Part shown: in pieces, positions 1 through 8,987 of the stretch
Position numbering within the stretch: position 1 is the first letter of the stretch
How the letters are laid out: each line of letters starts with the position of its first letter
DNA from: Streptomyces sp. NBC_01241
Lineage (GTDB): Bacteria; Actinomycetota; Actinomycetes; Streptomycetales; Streptomycetaceae
Direction of reading: 5' to 3'
Assembly: GCF_041435435.1 (NCBI RefSeq)
Contig: NZ_CP108494.1
Span: 3,134,501-3,198,500 of the forward strand
DNA: 64,000 nt
The notes under the pieces: generated by a model
What the model was told of the DNA's origin: nothing
Seen by the model: the letters and a program-made list of their open reading frames with translations, nothing else
The model's database searches: none
Translations under genes and position numbers: made by a program

Positions 1-50
1 CGGTCCGTACGCGATCCGCACCTGACCCGCACCCCATCCGCACTGACGAC

Positions 51-92
51 GCCGGCCCGGGGCGAGGACTGTTGTCCCCGCCCCGGGCCGGC
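51..92 (-). terminator. Rho-independent-type hairpin after the helicase gene
   Basis: A 14-bp inverted repeat (GCCGGCCCGGGGCG at 51-64 and its complement at 79-92) encloses a 14-nt loop. It lies 25 nt beyond the helicase stop codon on the minus strand. No strong U-run follows, as is common for Streptomyces terminators. Confidence 0.7.
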
Positions 93-117
93 ACCCGTAC
101 ACCCCTGACGCGCCACC

Positions 118-1899
118 TCACGTCATGCGGGTGGCCCACTCCTGGACCTTCTGGATCCGCTGCTGGATCTGCCCGGCCGTCGCCTCCGCGCTCGGCGGCC
201 CGCCACACACCCGGCGCAGCTCGGTGTGGATCACCCCGTGCGGCTTTCCGCTCTGATGCGTGTATGCCGACACCATCGTGTTGAGCTGCTTGCGCAGCCC
301 CAGCAGCTGCTTGTGCGTGACCACCGGCCGCGCCTCGGCCGGCTTCTCCAGCAGGTCGGCCTCCCCGGCCGGCTTCTGGCGGCTGTGCGCGATCTGCCGG
401 GTCTGCCGCTTCTGGAGCAGCAGCTGCACCTGGTCGGGTTCGAGCAGTCCGGGAATCCCCAGGTAGTCCTGCTCCTCCTCGCTCCCGGGGTGGGCCTGCA
501 TGCCGAATTCGGCACCGTCGTAGAGCACCCGGTCGAAGACCGCGTCGGATTCGAGGGCCTCGAAGGGCAGCTGCTCCTCGGTCTCCTCGTCCTCCAGCTT
601 CTCGGCGTCGGAGAGGAGCTTGTCCTCCTCCGCGAACGGGTTCTCCTCGTCGCTGCCCTTCTTGGGCTTGTCGAGGACGTGGTCCCGTTCGACCTCCATC
701 TCGTTGGCGAAGTCGAGCAGCATCGGGATGGTCGGCACGAAGACCGAGGCCGTCTCGCCGCGCCTGCGCGAACGCACGAAACGCCCGACGGCCTGCGCGA
801 AGAAGAGCGGCGTGGAGATGGTGGTGGCGTACACGCCCACGGCGAGGCGCGGCACGTCGACGCCCTCCGACACCATGCGGACGGCGACCATCCAGCGCGA
901 TCCGTCCTCGCTGAACTTGTCGATCCTCTTCGACGCGGCCTTCTCGTCGGAGAGGACCACGGTGGCCTTCTCGCCGGTGACCTTCTTCAGGATCTTCGCG
1001 TACTCGCGCGCCGATTCCTGGTCGGTGGCGATGACGAGCCCACCCGCGTCCGGGATGCCCTTGCGGACCTCGGTCAGCCGCTTGTCGGCGGCGCTGAGCA
1101 CATTGGGGATCCAGTCCCCGGTGGGCGACAGGGCGGTGCGCCAGGCCTGTCCGATGGCGTCCTTGGTCATCGGCTCGCCGAGCCGGGCCGCGATCTCGTC
1201 CCCGGCCTTGGTGCGCCAGCGCATGTTGCCGCTGTAGCTGAGGAAGATCACGGGCCGGACGACGCCGTCGGCGAGCGCGTTGCCGTAGCCATAGGTGTAG
1301 TCGGCCGAGGAGCGCCGGATGCCGTCGTTGCCCTCCTCGTACACGACGAAGGGGATCGGGTTGGTGTCGGACCGGAACGGCGTACCGGTGAGCGCGAGCC
1401 GCCGGGTGGCCGGGTCGAACGCCTCCTGGCAGGCCTCGCCCCAGGACTTCGAGTCACCGGCGTGGTGGATCTCGTCGAGGATCACGAGGGTCTTGCGCTG
1501 CTCGCACCGGTTGCGGTGCAGCATCGGCCGGACGCCGACACCCGCGTAGGTGACCGCGACGCCGTCGTACTCCTTGCTCAGCGGGCCCGCGCTGTACTCG
1601 GGGTCGAGCTTGATCCCTATCCGGGCCGCTGCCTCGGCCCACTGCTTCTTCAGATGCTCGGTCGGCGCGACGACGGTGATCTGCTGCACGACGTGGTGGT
1701 GCAGCAGCCATGACGCGAGGGTCAGCGCGAAGGTGGTCTTCCCCGCGCCGGGGGTGGCGACCGCGAGGAAGTCGCGCGGCTGCTCCTGGATGTACTTCTC
1801 CATGGCGCCCTGCTGCCAGGCTCGCAGCTTGCCGGCCGTGCCCCAGGGGGCGCGGCCGGGATAGGCGGGTGAGAGGTGGTGGGAGGCGGTAGTAGTCAC
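118..1899 (-). CDS. DEAD/DEAH-box SF2 helicase
   Basis: A 593-aa cytoplasmic superfamily-2 ATPase of the RadD/Ssl2-like type, expected to translocate on or unwind nucleic acid. Motif I (ATPGAGKT) is near residue 48, motif II is DEIHH (about 143), motif III is TGTPFRSD (about 172), and motif VI is QAVGRFVRSRR (about 375). The catalytic set is therefore complete. The C-terminal 200 residues are acidic then Lys/Gln-rich (EEDEE-like stretch around 430-460) and match no domain I recognise. The ATG at 1899 gives the usual length for this actinobacterial family. The gene is single, with a strong hairpin after it and about 150 bp separating it from the toxin-antitoxin pair. The biological role is unknown; a DNA repair or phage-defence link is only a guess. 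Confidence 0.9.
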   Translation of the reverse strand: MTTTASHHLSPAYPGRAPWGTAGKLRAWQQGAMEKYIQEQPRDFLAVATPGAGKTTFALTLASWLLHHHVVQQITVVAPTEHLKKQWAEAAARIGIKLDPEYSAGPLSKEYDGVAVTYAGVGVRPMLHRNRCEQRKTLVILDEIHHAGDSKSWGEACQEAFDPATRRLALTGTPFRSDTNPIPFVVYEEGNDGIRRSSADYTYGYGNALADGVVRPVIFLSYSGNMRWRTKAGDEIAARLGEPMTKDAIGQAWRTALSPTGDWIPNVLSAADKRLTEVRKGIPDAGGLVIATDQESAREYAKILKKVTGEKATVVLSDEKAASKRIDKFSEDGSRWMVAVRMVSEGVDVPRLAVGVYATTISTPLFFAQAVGRFVRSRRRGETASVFVPTIPMLLDFANEMEVERDHVLDKPKKGSDEENPFAEEDKLLSDAEKLEDEETEEQLPFEALESDAVFDRVLYDGAEFGMQAHPGSEEEQDYLGIPGLLEPDQVQLLLQKRQTRQIAHSRQKPAGEADLLEKPAEARPVVTHKQLLGLRKQLNTMVSAYTHQSGKPHGVIHTELRRVCGGPPSAEATAGQIQQRIQKVQEWATRMT

Positions 1900-2050
1900 G
1901 GTCTCCGGTTCGGGTCTCTCGGGTACGTGGGGCGCTGCCCGTACGGGCCGGGACGGACTCGTACGCGATACGACAACCGGGCCACCCTACCGGGGAGCCC
2001 GGCGTAAACCGTCTCGAACTACGTCGCCCCGCACGGAATTGCGATGGCTG

Positions 2051-2440
2051 TCACACCTCGTCGACGACCAGCGCGCGCAGCCCCTGAGAGATCGTTTTCA
2101 CCTCGTCCATTTCCCCGGTGGCCACCGCGATGACCAGGCGCTCCGCTGCATCGATGTCCGGGCACAGATCTACCCCGTTCATCGCCAGGAAGGTCACGCA
2201 CGACAGCCAGGCCGTGCGTTTGTTGCCATCGAAGAACGGACGGTTGATCGCCAAGGACTGCAGAAGCGCGGCGGCCTTGTCGATCAGGTCCGGGTAGGCC
2301 TCCTCACCGAACATGGCCGCGGAGGGGCGGTGTGCCGCCGATTCGAGGAGCCCGGCATCGCGTACGACGATGTGCATGTCCGCGCAGGCGTGCTCGGCGA
2401 TGACGAGGATGTCCTCGGAAGTCAGGTAGACACAGTTCAC
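2051..2440 (-). CDS. doc: Doc/Fic-family toxin (death-on-curing type)
   Basis: A 129-aa Doc-like protein. Fic-fold Doc toxins phosphorylate EF-Tu with ATP and arrest translation. The Fic motif reads NRPFFDGNKRTAW around residues 66-78. The first catalytic position, normally His (HPFxxGNKR), is Arg67 here (codon CGT, one transition from CAT). The GTG start at 2440 is chosen because it overlaps the antitoxin stop as GTGA, typical of translationally coupled toxin-antitoxin pairs; a longer reading begins inside the antitoxin. With His67 absent, the protein may be catalytically dead, altered or decaying. Everything else, including the loop-flanking helices, looks intact. Confidence 0.82.
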   Translation of the reverse strand: MNCVYLTSEDILVIAEHACADMHIVVRDAGLLESAAHRPSAAMFGEEAYPDLIDKAAALLQSLAINRPFFDGNKRTAWLSCVTFLAMNGVDLCPDIDAAERLVIAVATGEMDEVKTISQGLRALVVDEV

Positions 2441-2637
2441 TTGAGCCGCTCCATGAGCTCGCTCCACTTGGCCGCCTGCTCCTTGGCCGTCTTGCGGACG
2501 ATGGCCTGCTGAGCGGTCCTGGCCAGGTAGTCGTCCACGGCCTGCAGCAGTATGGCGTGCATGCTGGTCCCCTCCTGCTCCGCGCGCTGCTTGAGGGCTT
2601 CGGTCTGATCGTCACGAAGACGCAGGTTCATGGCCAT
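2437..2637 (-). CDS. Ribbon-helix-helix antitoxin partner of Doc
   Basis: A 66-aa protein beginning MAMNLRLRDDQTEALK, the amphipathic strand plus helix typical of ribbon-helix-helix DNA-binding antitoxins. The C-terminal third is Lys/Glu/Ala-rich and would thread into the toxin. It is transcribed first and overlaps the toxin start by 4 nt. Antitoxins of this kind usually autoregulate the operon. The sequence just upstream of its start (2638-2680) contains the half-sites TTGGTAC and AGTACCA, a possible operator. The family assignment is by pattern and context; which antitoxin class it belongs to is not certain. Confidence 0.8.
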   Translation of the reverse strand: MAMNLRLRDDQTEALKQRAEQEGTSMHAILLQAVDDYLARTAQQAIVRKTAKEQAAKWSELMERLK

Positions 2638-2677
2638 ACCAAAACAGTACCACCGAGTGGGGCCAACTTGGTACCAG

Positions 2678-4156
2678 CTAGCGCGTCCGCACCCGCGCCG
2701 CCACCCACGCCCCCACCAGCGCCACCCCCGCCATCGGCAGGAAGACCACCGCGAACGCCCCCGGATGAGTCCCCGAGGCCCCCGCCTCCGCCGCCCCGTG
2801 CACGGCCCCCACGGCCCCGCCGCCGAGCGCGGCGAAGGCCGCCCCGCCCGCGGCCAGCAGCAGGACGTTCGACAGCCCGTCGGAGATCTGGAGCGCGGCC
2901 GAGTTCGCCCCCGCCTCCTCCGGCGCCGACAGCTTCAGCAGCAGCACGCTCGTCGACGCGATCACCATGCCCATGCCGAAGCACCCGAAGGCCCAGGCCA
3001 CGGCGACGGTCCAGACCGGCACCGAGTCGATCAGCACGGACGGCGCGGCCGCGATCGCCGCGGCGACCAGCACCATGCCGCCCACCATCAGACGCTCCCG
3101 GTACGGTTCGAGGCGCGGCCGGGACTGTACGTACGAGCCGAGCGCCCAGGTCCCGCCCCCGGCCGCGAGCGAGAGCCCGGCCAGCGTGGGGCTCAGCCCG
3201 CGCTGGGTCACCAGCATCAGCGGTACGAACGACTCGGCGGCGATGAACGACCCGGCCGCGACCCCGCGCAGCAGCACCACCGAGGGCAGCCCGCGCGCCG
3301 CCCGGCCCGTGCCCGGGGGCAGCAGTCCGCGCACGGCGGGGACGAGCAGCCCGAACCCGACGACCGCCGGCAGCAGCGCGAACCAGTTCCGCTCCTGCCC
3401 GGCGTACTGGAGCAGCCCCGCCCCCAGCGAGATCCCGAGCGCGAGAAGGATGCGGCGCCGGTCGTACGGCTCGACGGGTGCCGCGGGATCGGCCGGCCCC
3501 GACGCCCGGCGCCGGATCGCGGGCAGCGCGAGCGCCAGCGGGAACACCACGAGGACGGGGATGCCGATGAAGACCCACCGCCACCCCAGGTGCTCGGTCA
3601 CGCTCCCGGCGGCGAGCGGCCCGACGACGGACGGGATCACCCAGCTCGCGGCGAACGCGGCCATGATCGACGGCCGCAGGCGCTCCGGATAGGCCCGGCT
3701 GATCACCACGTACAACGCCACGATCACCAGCCCGCCGCCGAGCCCCTGGACGGCCCGCCCGGCGACGAACATCCACATGGCCCCGGCGGTCCCGGAGAGC
3801 AGCAGCCCGACCGCGAACGCGCTGATCCCGGCGGCGAGCGGCCCGAGCGGCCCCCGTCGGTCCGCCCACTGCCCGGACAGGACCATGGCGAACAGGCTGG
3901 TGGTGAAGTACGCGGAGAACGCGAACGCGTAGAGCGGAATGCCGTGCAGCTCACGGGCGGCGACCGGCATCGCGGTCCCCACGGCCGTCGCCTCGAAGGC
4001 GATCAGGAACACCACGGAGACGATGCCGACGCTGAGCGCCCGATAGGTCCGCCCGAGCACTCCGCCGGACGCGGCATCCGGAACGGGCGACGCCGCATCG
4101 GCATTGATCCCGGTGTCGGTGTCGGTGTCGGCGGCTCGTGGTTCCAGGGCACTCAT
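2678..4156 (-). CDS. MFS transporter, drug-exporter type
   Basis: A 492-aa integral membrane protein of the major facilitator superfamily, probably a proton-coupled efflux pump. The start is set at ATG 4156 (MSALEP) because the upstream extension in the same frame is Cys/Arg-rich and not membrane-like. After a soluble 40-residue N-terminus come 12-14 hydrophobic segments. The MFS signature between TM2 and TM3 is visible as GQWADRRGPLGPL (about residue 96), and the motif-C-like glycine run GRAVQGLGGGLV lies near 130. No substrate can be read from the sequence. The neighbours (toxin-antitoxin pair, tRNA) give no functional clue and no adjacent regulator is present. Confidence 0.88.
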   Translation of the reverse strand: MSALEPRAADTDTDTGINADAASPVPDAASGGVLGRTYRALSVGIVSVVFLIAFEATAVGTAMPVAARELHGIPLYAFAFSAYFTTSLFAMVLSGQWADRRGPLGPLAAGISAFAVGLLLSGTAGAMWMFVAGRAVQGLGGGLVIVALYVVISRAYPERLRPSIMAAFAASWVIPSVVGPLAAGSVTEHLGWRWVFIGIPVLVVFPLALALPAIRRRASGPADPAAPVEPYDRRRILLALGISLGAGLLQYAGQERNWFALLPAVVGFGLLVPAVRGLLPPGTGRAARGLPSVVLLRGVAAGSFIAAESFVPLMLVTQRGLSPTLAGLSLAAGGGTWALGSYVQSRPRLEPYRERLMVGGMVLVAAAIAAAPSVLIDSVPVWTVAVAWAFGCFGMGMVIASTSVLLLKLSAPEEAGANSAALQISDGLSNVLLLAAGGAAFAALGGGAVGAVHGAAEAGASGTHPGAFAVVFLPMAGVALVGAWVAARVRTR

Positions 4157-4342
4157 GAGCCCAAGAGTAAGGGGCAAGATCTCGGTTGAGCCCTGTCGCG
4201 AGGCGGTCCGCCGCTCGTCCGTTGGTCGTAGGACCGCGGAGCCGATCGTGAACGGAACATGGCAGTCGCGTTGCGGCCCGGCCCGCGCTCTTGAGCAGCG
4301 CGGACACCCGCCCCTACGGTCGAACCACAACGAGGAACACAC

Positions 4343-4417
4343 GGCCGTGTGCCCGAGTGGTTCAGGGGCTCGACTGCAACTCGAGTTACACCGGTTCGAA
4401 TCCGGTCACGGCCTCCA
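4343..4417 (+). tRNA. tRNA-Cys (GCA) with encoded CCA
   Basis: Acceptor GGCCGTG (4343-4349) pairs with CACGGCC (4407-4413). The discriminator is U (4414), a Cys identity base, followed by an encoded CCA. The anticodon stem CTCGA/TCGAG encloses the loop CTGCAAC, giving anticodon GCA. The T arm ACCGG-TTCGAAT-CCGGT is perfect. The D stem is short (CCC/GGG). The variable loop is only 4 nt, so this is a class I tRNA. Confidence 0.93.
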
Positions 4418-4439
4418 GTTTCCGGCAGGTAACCGAAAC

Positions 4440-4462
4440 GGCCGCCCCGGCGCGGGGCGGCC
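4440..4462 (+). terminator. Hairpin after tRNA-Cys
   Basis: GGCCGCCCC (4440-4448) and GGGGCGGCC (4454-4462) form a 9-bp stem with a 5-nt loop, followed by TTGTGG. It lies 22 nt after the tRNA 3' end. Confidence 0.65.
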
Positions 4463-4514
4463 TTGTGGCCGGCTGCCGCGCCCGGGGTCGCCGGCCGGCG
4501 GTTTCCTGCCTGCG

Positions 4515-5375
4515 TCAGGCGGTCTGCGGTGTGAGGGAGGGGAAGGGCTGTCCGTCGAGCGTCCAGTGCGGGTCGGGCGTGATGCCCAGGGCGGCGTAGA
4601 CGTGGGCGGCGACATCGGCGTGGCGGAGGCTGTCCGGTGGGGTGGTGGAGGCGATGCCGGGGCCGTTCGCAGCGATCCAGGCGGTGCGCTCCAATGTGCT
4701 GCGACCGCCGTGGCCGCCTTCGTCGCGGTGGCCGTGGTCGGTCACCACGATGACGGTCCACTCCTCGGACCGGGCGTCGGGACGTTCGCGTACCGCGGTG
4801 AGGAGCTGTCCGAGTCGTCGGTCGGCGGTCTCGATCGCGCGCTGGTACTCGGGGCCGCAGCCGAGGTAGTGGGCGGTCTCGTCGACGGCGCCGAGGTAGA
4901 CGAAGGAGGCGTCCAGGTCTTCGCCGGAGCTGAGAACCCTTACGGCTTCGTCGGTCACGCTCTGGTCGCATTCCTCCCAGGCCTGCGGGGTGTCCTCGCG
5001 CGGGGCGATGTAGGCGAGCCTGCTCGGGGCCGCGAAGACCGGGCCGCCCTGCCGGGCCAGGAACAGGGGTTCCCAACCGCCGGCCGCGAAGGTCCGCTTC
5101 CCGCGCTCGGCGGCCAGCCGGGTGGTGAAGTCGGGGAACACCCCAAGCCGGTTTCCGGTGAAGTTGTTGCCCCAGACTCCGTGCTTGGCCACGCCGGCAC
5201 CGGTGACGATCGTGGTCCAGCAGGGGCCCGACATGGTCGGTGTGTCGTCGTCGATGTGGACGGGCGCGAGGAAGCCGGCGTTCGCGACTTCGTCGAGGTT
5301 GGGCGTTTCCAGCATCGGCAGCAGATCGAGGCGGACGCCGTCGATTCCGACGACCAGGACGCGGGGTGTGGGCAT
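4515..5375 (-). CDS. Alkaline-phosphatase-superfamily phosphodiesterase (type I PDE/nucleotide pyrophosphatase)
   Basis: A 286-aa enzyme with the metal-binding skeleton of the type I phosphodiesterase/nucleotide pyrophosphatase family. GIDGVRLD at residues 10-17 supplies the first Asp, and TPTMSGPCWTTIVTG (about 44-58) carries the nucleophile Thr. VDETAHYLG supplies an Asp and His, and TDHGHRDEGGHGG the last metal ligands. No signal peptide is visible, so it should act in the cytoplasm on a phosphodiester or phospho-sugar substrate. It follows the GH36 gene by 43 nt on the same strand and is probably co-transcribed, which hints at a phosphorylated or nucleotide-activated sugar substrate. The exact substrate cannot be deduced. 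Confidence 0.82.
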   Translation of the reverse strand: MPTPRVLVVGIDGVRLDLLPMLETPNLDEVANAGFLAPVHIDDDTPTMSGPCWTTIVTGAGVAKHGVWGNNFTGNRLGVFPDFTTRLAAERGKRTFAAGGWEPLFLARQGGPVFAAPSRLAYIAPREDTPQAWEECDQSVTDEAVRVLSSGEDLDASFVYLGAVDETAHYLGCGPEYQRAIETADRRLGQLLTAVRERPDARSEEWTVIVVTDHGHRDEGGHGGRSTLERTAWIAANGPGIASTTPPDSLRHADVAAHVYAALGITPDPHWTLDGQPFPSLTPQTA

Positions 5376-5418
5376 GTTCTCGGTTCTTTCGTGGGTCGGG
5401 CAGAGAAGGGGGCGGCAG

Positions 5419-7587
5419 TCAGACGGTCCGGCGCAGCCGGATCAGACGGCTGGCGTAGTCGCCGGTGGGCAGCCGCAGGTCGATGCCCCGCCGGGTCAGG
5501 ACGGCGCCGCTGTGGGTGCTGCCCTCGTCGATGTCGACGTAGTGCGCCGCGGGGTCCAGGGCCGGCAGCGCGAGCCCGCGGGGCTGGTGGCCGAAGCGGG
5601 TTGCGGGGCGCCAGGCAAGGACGGCGTGCTCGGTGTCGTCCTGGGACGCGTAGTGCACGGCTGTCACTCCGTCGAGGCCGTGGAGGCGGTGCTGGCGGCC
5701 GTGCTGGACCAGGGGACGGATCTGCTTGTACTGGGCAACGAGTGCGGTGGCCTCGTCGAGCTCCTCCTCGGACCAGGTGGTGAGGTCCCCGCCGATGCCG
5801 AGCGCTCCGGCCATGGCGGAGTGGAAGCGGAACCGGAGAGGGGTGGTGCGACCGGTGGTGATGTTGGGGTTGTCGGTCACCCAGGCGGCCATGGCCTGGG
5901 CGGGGAAGAGCTGGCTGAAGCCGTGCTGGATGCCGATCCGGTCGACGGGATCGGTGTTGTCGGAGGTCCAGGCCTGGTCGGTGCGGGCCAGGATGCCGAG
6001 GTCGACCCGTCCGCCGCCGCCCGCGCACGCCTCGATGCGAAGGCCGGGGTGGTCAGCGCGGAGGCGGTCCATGATCCGGTAGACGGCGCGGGTGTGGTCG
6101 ATCCATAGCCGGTCGGGATCCGGGTGGCCGGCCCATCCGGCTTCGGTGACGACCCGGTTGGCATCCCACTTGAACCAGTCGATGCCGTTGTCGCGCACCA
6201 GCTGGTCCAGGGTCCGGTGGGCCCAGGCCTCGACCTCCGGGCGGGCGAAGTTCAGCATGAGCTGGTTGCGCAGTTCGGTGGCGTCCCGAGTCGGCGCGTG
6301 GACGACCCATTCGGGATGGGCGCGGTAGAGGTCACTGTCGGGGTTGACCATCTCCGGCTCGACCCACAGTCCGAACTCCATGCCCAGGCGGTGCACTTCG
6401 TCGGCCAGGGGGCGCAGTCCGTCGGGGAACGCCCCGGGCCGGGGGGTCCAGTCGCCGAGGCCCGCATGGTCGCTGGTACGGGCGCCGAACCAGCCGTCGT
6501 CGAGGACGAAGAGTTCGGCGCCCAGACGTGCGGCCAGCCCGGCCAGGCGCAGTTGGCCGGGCCCGTCCACGTCGAAGCCGGTGGCTTCCCACGAGTTGTA
6601 GAGGACGGGCCGGTCGCGTTCGGTGGCGGGCAGGACGGTGGTGCGGATGTGGTGGTGCCAGGCCCGGCTGGCGGCGCCGAAGCCGCCGGGGGTGTAGAGG
6701 CCGGCGAAGACGGGTGTGTGCAGGCTCTGGCCGGGCCGGACGGTCCAGCTGAGTCCTTCGTGGCCGAAGCCGCCGGTCCAGGTGGTCCGGCCGACCGGGT
6801 CGCGGTGCACGGTGATGCGCCAGCTTCCGCTCCAGGCCAGGGCGGTGCTCCAGACCTCGCCGTGTTCCTCGTCGGCGGTGCCGTCGTCGAGGGCGAGCCA
6901 GGGGTTGGCGTGGTGGCTGGTGACGCCGCGACGGCTGGTGAGCACGGTCTCGGTGACCGGGAGGCGGTCGCGGTTCAGCTGGAACTCGCTGTTCCAGCCG
7001 CCCACGAGGTGGCTGAGCCGGTAATCGGGAAGCGCCGGCAGCGTCCAGGAAGCCGAGTCCAGCCGGTCGACGGTGATGGGGTCCGAGTCGTCGGCTCCGG
7101 TGTGGGTGAGTTCCACCCAACGCTCGACGACGTCACTGCCGGGGCGGACGCGGTAGCACAGCTCAGCGGCCAACGGGTAGCGGCGGTCAGCCAGTTGCAG
7201 GCGGAGTTCTCCGTCCCGGACCGTGTGGCCGGTGAAGGTCCACTGGGCGCCGCGGGTGCCGTCGGCGAACCGTACCTGGAGGCCGGCCGGTCCGAACCGG
7301 GCACCGGTCTGCGGGGCCAGTTCGTCCGGGGCGGCATCCGCCTCGAAGCTGCTCGCGGCAGGCGAGTTGGCCACGAGCAGCTCACCGAGGGCTTCGGTGT
7401 CGAGCTTCTCCCCCCAGTGCAGATGCCGGGGGCTGCCGTCTGCGCCGATGCGCACGGCGTAGACGCTGTTCGGGGTCCGCAGGACCGCCAGCCCGCAGGC
7501 GGGATCGAAGGAAACGGACGAGGGCGTGGGAGGCACAGGAGGTCCCGAGGGGTGTCGAGCGTCGGTGAGGACCGGGCGGGCGGCCAT
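5419..7587 (-). CDS. GH36 alpha-galactosidase
   Basis: A 722-aa glycoside hydrolase family 36 enzyme that releases terminal alpha-galactose, for example from galactomannan or raffinose-type sugars. The nucleophile motif FKWDANRVVTEAGW is visible around residue 475, and the acid/base motif TSDNTDPVDR around 540. The N-terminal beta-sandwich and C-terminal beta domain are of normal length for the family. The ATG at 7587 (MAARPVLTD) is chosen because upstream residues are poorly conserved in character and would run into the divergent promoter. There is no signal peptide, so it is likely intracellular and acts on imported oligosaccharides. The gene is divergent from the ROK regulator gene, which probably controls it. 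Confidence 0.9.
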   Translation of the reverse strand: MAARPVLTDARHPSGPPVPPTPSSVSFDPACGLAVLRTPNSVYAVRIGADGSPRHLHWGEKLDTEALGELLVANSPAASSFEADAAPDELAPQTGARFGPAGLQVRFADGTRGAQWTFTGHTVRDGELRLQLADRRYPLAAELCYRVRPGSDVVERWVELTHTGADDSDPITVDRLDSASWTLPALPDYRLSHLVGGWNSEFQLNRDRLPVTETVLTSRRGVTSHHANPWLALDDGTADEEHGEVWSTALAWSGSWRITVHRDPVGRTTWTGGFGHEGLSWTVRPGQSLHTPVFAGLYTPGGFGAASRAWHHHIRTTVLPATERDRPVLYNSWEATGFDVDGPGQLRLAGLAARLGAELFVLDDGWFGARTSDHAGLGDWTPRPGAFPDGLRPLADEVHRLGMEFGLWVEPEMVNPDSDLYRAHPEWVVHAPTRDATELRNQLMLNFARPEVEAWAHRTLDQLVRDNGIDWFKWDANRVVTEAGWAGHPDPDRLWIDHTRAVYRIMDRLRADHPGLRIEACAGGGGRVDLGILARTDQAWTSDNTDPVDRIGIQHGFSQLFPAQAMAAWVTDNPNITTGRTTPLRFRFHSAMAGALGIGGDLTTWSEEELDEATALVAQYKQIRPLVQHGRQHRLHGLDGVTAVHYASQDDTEHAVLAWRPATRFGHQPRGLALPALDPAAHYVDIDEGSTHSGAVLTRRGIDLRLPTGDYASRLIRLRRTV

Positions 7588-7691
7588 GGCTAACAACAGT
7601 GACCGCACCCGGAGTTGGGCCAGAGCGTAGGACTTGCCGAACAGGAAAATCAATACTGGACGAAGTTATTTATTTATCGTAGGTTTCCGCC
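7588..7691. promoter_or_regulatory. Divergent control region between the GH36 and ROK genes
   Basis: A 104-bp divergent intergenic stretch. Its right part (about 7647-7680) is strikingly A/T-rich for this genome and includes TTATTTATTTAT, a plausible ROK-operator or promoter core. The GTG start of the ROK gene has a weak AGG at 7681-7683. I cannot define -35/-10 boxes with confidence. Confidence 0.45.
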
Positions 7692-8849
7692 GTGTTTCCA
7701 AACCACTCTCGGCCACTGGTCACCGCACCGGCCGAAACCGCCATCCTCGCCCTGCTGTTGGCCGAGAGTCCGCTCAGCCGGGTGGAGCTGGCCCGCCGCA
7801 CGGGTCTGTCCTCGACCGCTGTGACCAAGGCCGCGCGACCGCTCATCGACGACGGATACCTGCACGAACTCCCCCCGGAGCGCACCGCTCCAGGGGCCGG
7901 ACGCCCCGTGAACCCGCTGGCCGTCACTCCCGACCGGGAGTTCGTCGTCGGTGTGAAGATCAGTGCCGACACCCTCTTCGGCGCGGTCTGCGACCTGCGG
8001 GCCCACATGCGCACCACCGCCAGCCGGCCGTTGGGCGACCGCGACCCGGCTGCCGTATGCGGGCTACTGGCCGATCTCGTCGCCGAACTTCTCGACGCGA
8101 AACCCGAGTACCGGGCCCGTACCCGGCATCTGGGCATCGCGGTCTCGGGCGACGTGGACCGCCCCGCCGGGCGGGTCCGCTACTCCGTGCTCCCCAGCTG
8201 GCGCGACGTGCCGCTGGCCGATACCCTCGCCGCGGCGACCGGCCTGACCGTCACCGTGGAGAACGACGTCAAGGCCATCACCGCGGCCGAGCACTGGTTC
8301 GGCGAGGGCATCGGTACCGAGTACTTCGCGCTGGTCACCATCGGAGCCGGGATCGGTTCCGGGATCGTCATCAACGGTGAGCTGGTCGCCGGCGCGTACG
8401 GTGTCGCCGGAGAGATGGGGCACATCAGCATCGACCCGGCCGGGCCGCGGTGCCACTGCGGCCAGGTCGGCTGCGTCGAGGCCATCGCCTCCAGCGACGC
8501 CATCCTCGCCGCCATCCGCTGCGCCACCGACGACCCGGACCTGGACTTCGACGGCGCCGTTCAGCTCGCCCGTGGTGGAGACCCCGCCGCGCAGAGCGCC
8601 TTCGCCAGAGCGGGCCACGCCATCGGCGTCGGCATAGCCACGCTGGTGAACCTCGTAGGTCCCGAGCGCGTCGTCGTCACCGGCGAGGGGCTCGACACCT
8701 ACGACCTTTTCGGAATGCACATCAAGGACGCCTACGCCGCGCACTGCTTCAAAGCAGCGGCGAAATGCCCGCTGACCCTGCGTCCGCTCCCCTGGGAGGA
8801 GTGGGCCCGGGGCGCCGCCGTCGTCGGCATCCAGGCCCTCTTCCCCTGA
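7692..8849 (+). CDS. ROK-family transcriptional regulator
   Basis: A 385-aa regulator. An N-terminal winged helix-turn-helix (about residues 15-65, SRVELARRTGLSSTAVTKA) precedes a ROK sugar-kinase-like domain. The ROK glucokinase-like motif ENDVKAITAAEHWFG and the zinc-site pattern CHCGQVGCVE are intact. ROK repressors of this form (NagC/XylR class) sense a sugar or sugar-phosphate and control nearby transport and hydrolase genes. It lies between the GH36 operon and the ABC transporter operon and is the obvious candidate regulator of both. It starts at GTG 7692, the first in-frame start after the AT-rich region. The inducer is unknown. Confidence 0.9.
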   Translation: MFPNHSRPLVTAPAETAILALLLAESPLSRVELARRTGLSSTAVTKAARPLIDDGYLHELPPERTAPGAGRPVNPLAVTPDREFVVGVKISADTLFGAVCDLRAHMRTTASRPLGDRDPAAVCGLLADLVAELLDAKPEYRARTRHLGIAVSGDVDRPAGRVRYSVLPSWRDVPLADTLAAATGLTVTVENDVKAITAAEHWFGEGIGTEYFALVTIGAGIGSGIVINGELVAGAYGVAGEMGHISIDPAGPRCHCGQVGCVEAIASSDAILAAIRCATDDPDLDFDGAVQLARGGDPAAQSAFARAGHAIGVGIATLVNLVGPERVVVTGEGLDTYDLFGMHIKDAYAAHCFKAAAKCPLTLRPLPWEEWARGAAVVGIQALFP

Positions 8850-8987
8850 GCAAGCGTCACCATCCCGATCGCCGGCCCGAGCTTCCGGCACGGCCGATGT
8901 CCGTCACCGTCTGCCAACTGTGAATGTCGGACACCGGCTGCGCCGGACAGCAACACGTACGCCCAACCCTCAACTGAAGGATGCCAA

